This document shows positions 58,401 through 64,000 of a DNA stretch of 64,000 nt, piece by piece. Position 1 is the first letter of the stretch; each line of letters starts with the position of its first letter. The DNA is from Cylicocyclus nassatus (taxonomy: Eukaryota > Nematoda > Chromadorea > Rhabditida > Strongylidae): NCBI GenBank assembly GCA_958299035.1, contig CATQJL010000079.1, positions 496,001-560,000 on the forward strand. The letters run 5' to 3'. The notes under the pieces are model-generated. The model was not told where the DNA came from and did no database searches. It worked only from the letters and a program-made list of their open reading frames with translations. The translations under genes and the position numbers were made by a program.

Positions 58401-61400
58401 CGAAGGAGTGTCAAGGCTCACGAAGGAGTGTCAAGGCTCACGAAGGAGTGTCAAGGCTCACGAAGGAGTGCCAAGGCCTACGAAGGAGTGTCAAGGCCCA
58501 CGAAGGAGTGTCAAGGCTCACGAAGGAGTGTCAAGGCTCACGAAGGAGTGTCAAGGCCTACGAAGGAGTGTCAAGGCTCACGAAGGAGTGTCAAGGCTCA
58601 CGAAGGAGTGTCAAGGCTCACGAAAGAGTGTCAAGGCCTACGAAGGAGAGTCAAGGCCTACGAAGGAGTGTCAAGGCCTACGAAGGAGTGTCAACGCTCA
58701 CGAAGGAGTGTCAAGGCCTACGAAGGAGTGTCAAGGCTCACGAAGGAGTGTCAAGGCTCACGAAGGAGTGTCAAGGCCTACGAAGGAGTGTCAAGGCTCA
58801 CGAAGGAGTGTCAAGGCTCACGAAGGAGTGTCAAGGCTCACGAAGGAGTGTCAAGGCTCACGAAGGAGTGTCAAGGCTCACGAAGGAGTGTCAAGGCTCA
58901 CGAAGGAGTGTCAAGGCTCACGAAGGAGTGTCAAGGCCTACGAAGGAGTGTCAAGGCTCACGAAGGAGTGTCAAGGCCTACGAAGGAGTGTCAAGGCTCA
59001 CGAAGGAGTGTCAAGGCTCACGAAGGAGTGTCAAGGCCTACGAAGGAGTGTCAAGGCACACGAAGGAGTGTCAAGGCTCACGAAGGAGTGTCAAGGCTCA
59101 CGAAGGAGTGTCAAGGCTCACGAAGGAGTGTCAAGGCTCACGAAGGAGTGCCAAGGCCTACGAAGGAGTGTCAAGGCCCACGAAGGAGTGTCAAGGCTCA
59201 CGAAGGAGTGTCAAGGCTCACGAAGGAGTGTCAAGGCCTACGAAGGAGTGTCAAGGCTCACGAAGGAGTGTCAAGGCTCACGAAGGAGTGTCAAGGCTCA
59301 CGAAAGAGTGTCAAGGCCTACGAAGGAGAGTCAAGGCCTACGAAGGAGTGTCAAGGCCTACGAAGGAGTGTCAACGCTCACGAAGGAGTGTCAAGGCCTA
59401 CGAAGGAGTGTCAAGGCTCACGAAGGAGTGACAAGGCTCACGAAGGAGTGTCAAGGCCTACGAAGGAGTGTCAAGGCTCACGAAGGAGTGTCAAGGCTCA
59501 CGAAGGAGTGTCAAGGCTCACGAAGGAGTGTCAAGGCTCACGAAGGAGTGTCAAGGCTCACGAAGGAGTGTCAAGGCTCACGAAGGAGTGTCAAGGCTCA
59601 CGAAGGAGTGTCAAGGCCTACGAAGGAGTGTCAAGGCTCACGAAGGAGTGTCAAGGCCTACGAAGGAGTGTCAAGGCTCACGAAGGAGTGTCAAGGCTCA
59701 CGAAGGAGTGTCAAGGCCTACGAAGGAGTGTCAAGGCACACGAAGGAGTGTCAAGGCTCACGAAGGAGTGTCAAGGCCTACGAAGGAGTGTCAAGGCTCA
59801 CGAACGAGTGTCTGTCAAGGCTCACGAAAGAGTGTCAAAACCTACGAAGGAGTGTCAAGGCTCACGAAGGAGTGTCAAGGCCTACGAAGGAGTGTCAAGG
59901 CTCACGAAGGAGTGTCAAGGCCTACGAAGGAGTGTCAAGGCTCACGAAGGAGTGTCAAGGCTCACGAAGGAGTGTCAAGGCTCACGAAGGAGTGTCAAGG
60001 CTCACGAAGGAGTGTCAAGGCTCACGAAGGAGCGTCAAGGCCTACGAAGGAGTGTCAAGGCCTACGAAGGAGTGTCAAGGCTCACGAAGGAGTGTCAAGG
60101 CTCAAGAAGGAGTGTCAAGGCCTACGAAGGAGTGTCAAGGCTCACGAAGGAGTGTCAAGGCTCACGAAGGAGTGTCAAGGCCTACGAAGGAGTGTCAAGG
60201 CTCACGAAGGAGTGTCAAGGCCTACGAAGGAGTGTCAAGGCTCACGAAGGAGTGTCAAGGCTCACGAAGGAGTGTCAAGGCTCACGAAGGAGTGTCAAGG
60301 CTCACGAAGGAGTGTCAAGGCTCACGAAGGAGCGTCAAGGCCTACGAAGGAGTGTCAAGGCCTACGAAGGAGTGTCAAGGCTCACGAAGGAGTGTCAAGG
60401 CTCACGAAGGAGTGTCAAGGCCTACGAAGGAGTGTCAAGGCTCACGAAGGAGTGTCAAGGCTCACAAAGGAGTGTCAAGGCTCACGAAGGAGTGTCAAGG
60501 CTCACGAAGGAGTGCCAAGGCCTACGAAGGAGTGTCAAGGCCCACGAAGGAGTGTCAAGGCTCACGAAGGAGTGTCAAGGCTCACCAAGGCACACGAAGG
60601 AGTGTCAAGGCTCACGAAGGAGTGTCAAGGCTCACGAAGGAGTGTCAAGGCTCACGAAGGAGTGTCAAGGCTCACGAAGGAGTGTCAAGGCCTACGAAGG
60701 AGTGTCAAGGCTCACGAAGGAGTGTCAAGGCCTACGAAGGAGTGTCAAGGCTCACGAAGGAGTGTCAAGGCCTACGAAGGAGTGTCAAGGCTCACGAAGG
60801 AGTGTCAAGGCTCACGAAGGAGTGTCAAGGCTCACGAAGGAGTGTCAAGGCCTACGAAGGAGTGTCAAGGCTCACGAAGGAGTGTCAAGGCCTACGAAGG
60901 AGTGTCAAGGCTCACGAAGGAGTGTCAAGGCCTACGAAGGAGTGTCAAGGCTCACGAAGGAGTGCAAAGGCCTACGAAGGAGTGTCAAGGCTCACGAAGG
61001 AGTGTCAAGGCTCACGAAGGAGTGTCAAGGCCTACGAAGGAGTGTCGAGGCACACGAAGGAGTGTCAAGGCTCACGAAGGAGTGTCAAGGCCTACGAAGG
61101 AGTGTCAAGGCTCACGAAGGAGTGTCAAGGCTCACGAAGGAGTGTCAAGGCTCACGAAGGAGTGTCAAGGCTCACGAAGGAGTGTCAAGGCTCACGAAGG
61201 AGTGTCAAGGCTCACGAAGGAGTGTCTGTCAAGGCTCACGAAGGAGTGTCAAGGCCTACGAAGGAGTGTCAAGGCCTACGAAGGAGAGTCAAGGCCTACG
61301 AAGGAGTGTCAAGGCTCACGAAGGAGTGTCAAGGCCTACGAAGGAGTGTCAAGGCTCACGAAGGAGTGTCAAGGCTCACGAAGGAGTGTCAAGGCTCACG

Positions 61401-64000
61401 AAGGAGTGTCAAGGCTCACGAAAGAGTGTCAAGGACTACGAAGGAGTGTCAAGGCTCATGAAGGAGTGTCAAGGCTCACGAAGGAGTGTCAAGGCCTACG
61501 AAGGAGTGTCAAGGCTCACGAAGGAGTGTCAAGGCCTACGAAGGAGTGTCAAGGCTCACGAAGGAGTGTCAAGGCCTACGAAGGAGTGTCAAGGCTCACG
61601 AAGGAGTGCAAAGGCCTACGAAGGAGTGTCAAGGCTCACGAAGGAGTGTCAAGGCTCACGAAGGAGTGTCAAGGCCTACGAAGGAGTGTCGAGGCACACG
61701 AAGGAGTGTCAAGGCTCACGAAGGAGTGTCAAGGCCTACGAAGGAGTGTCAAGGCTCACGAAGGAGTGTCAAGGCTCACGAAGGAGTGTCAAGGCTCACG
61801 AAGGAGTGTCAAGGCTCACGAAGGAGTGTCAAGGCTCACGAAGGAGTGTCTGTCAAGGCTCACGAAGGAGTGTCAAGGCCTACGAAGGAGTGTCAAGGCC
61901 TACGAAGGAGAGTCAAGGCCTACGAAGGAGTGTCAAGGCTCACGAAGGAGTGTCAAGGCTCACGAAGGAGTGTCAAGGCTCACGAAGGAGTGTCAAGGCC
62001 TACGAAGGAGTGTCAACGCTCACGAAGGAGTGTCAAGGCCTACGAAGGAGTGTCAAGGCTCACGAAGGAGTGTCAAGGCTCACGAAGGAGTGTCAAGGCC
62101 TACGAAGGAGTGTCAAGGCTCACGAAGGAGTGTCAAGGCCTACGAAGGAGTGTCAAGGCTCACGAAGGAGTGTCAAGGCCTACGAAGGAGTGTCAAGGCT
62201 CACGAAGGAGTGCAAAGGCCTACGAAGGAGTGTCAAGGCTCACGAAGGAGTGTCAAGGCTCACGAAGGAGTGTCAAGGCCTACGAAGGAGTGTCGAGGCA
62301 CACGAAGGAGTGTCAAGGCTCACGAAGGAGTGTCAAGGCCTACGAAGGAGTGTCAAGGCTCACGAAGGAGTGTCAAGGCTCACGAAGGAGTGTCAAGGCT
62401 CACGAAGGAGTGTCAAGGCTCACGAAGGAGTGTCAAGGCTCACGAAGGAGTGTCAAGGCCTACGAAGGAGTGTCAAGGCTCACGAAGGAGTGCAAAGGCC
62501 TACGAAGGAGTGTCAAGGCTCACGAAGGAGTGTCAAGGCTCACGAAGGAGTGTCAAGGCTCACGAAGGAGTGTCAAGGCTCACGAAGGAGTGTCAAGGCT
62601 CACGAAGGAGTGTTTGTCAAGGCTCACGAAGGAGTGTCAAGGCCTACGAAGGAGTGTCAAGGCCTACGAAGGAGAGTCAAGGCCTACGAAGGAGTGTCAA
62701 GGCTCACGAAGGAGTGTCAAGGCTCACGAAGGAGTGTCAAGGCTCACGAAGGAGTGTCAAGGCTCACGAAGGAGTGTCAAGGCTCACGAAGGAGCGTCAA
62801 GGCCTACGAAGGAGTGTCAAGGCCTACGAAGGAGTGTCAAGGCTCACGAAGGAGTGTCAAGGCTCAAGAAGGAGTGTCAAGGCCTACGAAGGAGTGTCAA
62901 GGCTCACGAAGGAGTGTCAAGGCTCACGAAGGAGTGTCAAGGCCTACGAAGGAGTGTCAAGGCTCACGAAGGAGTGTCAAGGCCTACGAAGGAGTGTCAA
63001 GGCTCACGAAGGAGTGTCAAGGCTCACGAAGGAGTGTCAAGGCTCACGAAGGAGTGTCAAGGCTCACGAAGGAGTGTCAAGGCTCACGAAGGAGCGTCAA
63101 GGCCTACGAAGGAGTGTCAAGGCCTACGAAGGAGTGTCAAGGCTCACGAAGGAGTGTCAAGGCTCACGAAGGAGTGTCAAGGCCTACGAAGGAGTGTCAA
63201 GGCTCACGAAGGAGTGTCAAGGCTCACAAAGGAGTGTCAAGGCTCACGAAGGAGTGTCAAGGCTCACGAAGGAGTGCCAAGGCCTACGAAGGAGTGTCAA
63301 GGCCCACGAAGGAGTGTCAAGGCTCACGAAGGAGTGTCAAGGCTCACCAAGGCACACGAAGGAGTGTCAAGGCTCACGAAGGAGTGTCAAGGCTCACGAA
63401 GGAGTGTCAAGGCTCACGAAGGAGTGTCAAGGCTCACGAAGGAGTGTCAAGGCCTACGAAGGAGTGTCAAGGCTCACGAAGGAGTGTCAAGGCCTACGAA
63501 GGAGTGTCAAGGCTCACGAAGGAGTGTCAAGGCCTACGAAGGAGTGTCAAGGCTCACGAAGGAGTGTCAAGGCTCACGAAGGAGTGTCAAGGCTCACGAA
63601 GGAGTGTCAAGGCCTACGAAGGAGTGTCAAGGCTCACGAAGGAGTGTCAAGGCCTACGAAGGAGTGTCAAGGCTCACGAAGGAGTGTCAAGGCCTACGAA
63701 GGAGTGTCAAGGCTCACGAAGGAGTGCAAAGGCCTACGAAGGAGTGTCAAGGCTCACGAAGGAGTGTCAAGGCTCACGAAGGAGTGTCAAGGCCTACGAA
63801 GGAGTGTCGAGGCACACGAAGGAGTGTCAAGGCTCACGAAGGAGTGTCAAGGCCTACGAAGGAGTGTCAAGGCTCACGAAGGAGTGTCAAGGCTCACGAA
63901 GGAGTGTCAAGGCTCACGAAGGAGTGTCAAGGCTCACGAAGGAGTGTCAAGGCTCACGAAGGAGTGTCAAGGCTCACGAAGGAGTGTCTGTCAAGGCTCA
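40435..64000. repeat. 20-base satellite array, about 1,180 copies
   Basis: Tandem units of CGAAGGAGTGTCAAGGCTCA run without interruption from 40435 to the window edge. The first 16 bases are almost invariant; most variation is in the last four (CTCA or CCTA, less often CACA, CCCA). Rare variants include GTGCC, GAGAGTC, GTGCAAAGG, AGCGTC, a 24-base unit with an extra TCTG, and a shortened unit (CTCACCAAGGCACACG at 52810, 60585, 63346). Longer strings of variants recur, showing higher-order repeats of about 0.7-3 kb. All three forward frames lack stops, each reading the same peptide cycle EGVSRLTKECQGSRRSVKAH, so frames of 1,663-4,662 codons appear. The reverse strand has TGA in every unit. Confidence 0.98.

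Noticed and set aside
40435..64000. CRISPR array
   Set aside because: Direct repeats follow each other without unique spacers, the context is eukaryotic, and there are no cas genes.

Overview
The window is invertebrate nuclear DNA, most likely from a nematode. It holds a degenerate Ty3/Gypsy element whose gag reads like the DUF7083-type gags common in nematodes, a CR1-clade LINE, many mariner-like and Harbinger-like miniature elements and large foldback elements. Its real genes are split into short exons by introns of about 45-110 bases with weak (T)TTCAG-type acceptors. The phylum is inference; no marker gene settles it. No rRNA, convincing tRNA, CRISPR array or bacterial gene was seen.

Layout. 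1-2929: broken Gypsy element on the minus strand, running off the left edge, with its 5' LTR at 2685-2929. 3.2-8.6 kb: exons of four small unrecognised genes among MITEs and foldback repeats. 9.8-12.2 kb: a nine-exon coiled-coil gene (minus). 12.4-15.0 kb: a foldback element, then exons resembling a GST-C/FAX-CDR family protein. 15.9-22.2 kb: the most gene-like part, with a Utp12-domain gene (minus) divergent from a roughly 70-residue gene (plus), then another minus-strand gene. All are riddled with long-inverted-repeat elements, one of which lies inside a predicted coding exon. 22.3-32.2 kb: nested mobile elements with a few orphan exons. 32.3-34.3 kb: a CR1 LINE with ORF1 and endonuclease but no reverse transcriptase. 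34.5-35.25 kb: a five-exon cysteine-rich gene. 35.4-40.4 kb: a foldback element rich in GGGGATCCCC palindromes, small repeats, and a rearranged second copy of the 21.2-23.2 kb region.

40435-64000: one satellite array of a 20-base unit, about 1,180 copies, running off the right edge. It begins exactly where the duplicated segment stops matching its source copy. The unit has no stop codon in any forward frame, so reading frames of up to 4,662 codons arise automatically. I treat them as artefacts of the satellite, not genes.

Most real exons here are too short or lack an ATG, so simple ORF calling misses them. I assembled genes by joining open segments whose splice sites and phases agree. Such models are inference without transcript support, and no gene pathway links the neighbours.
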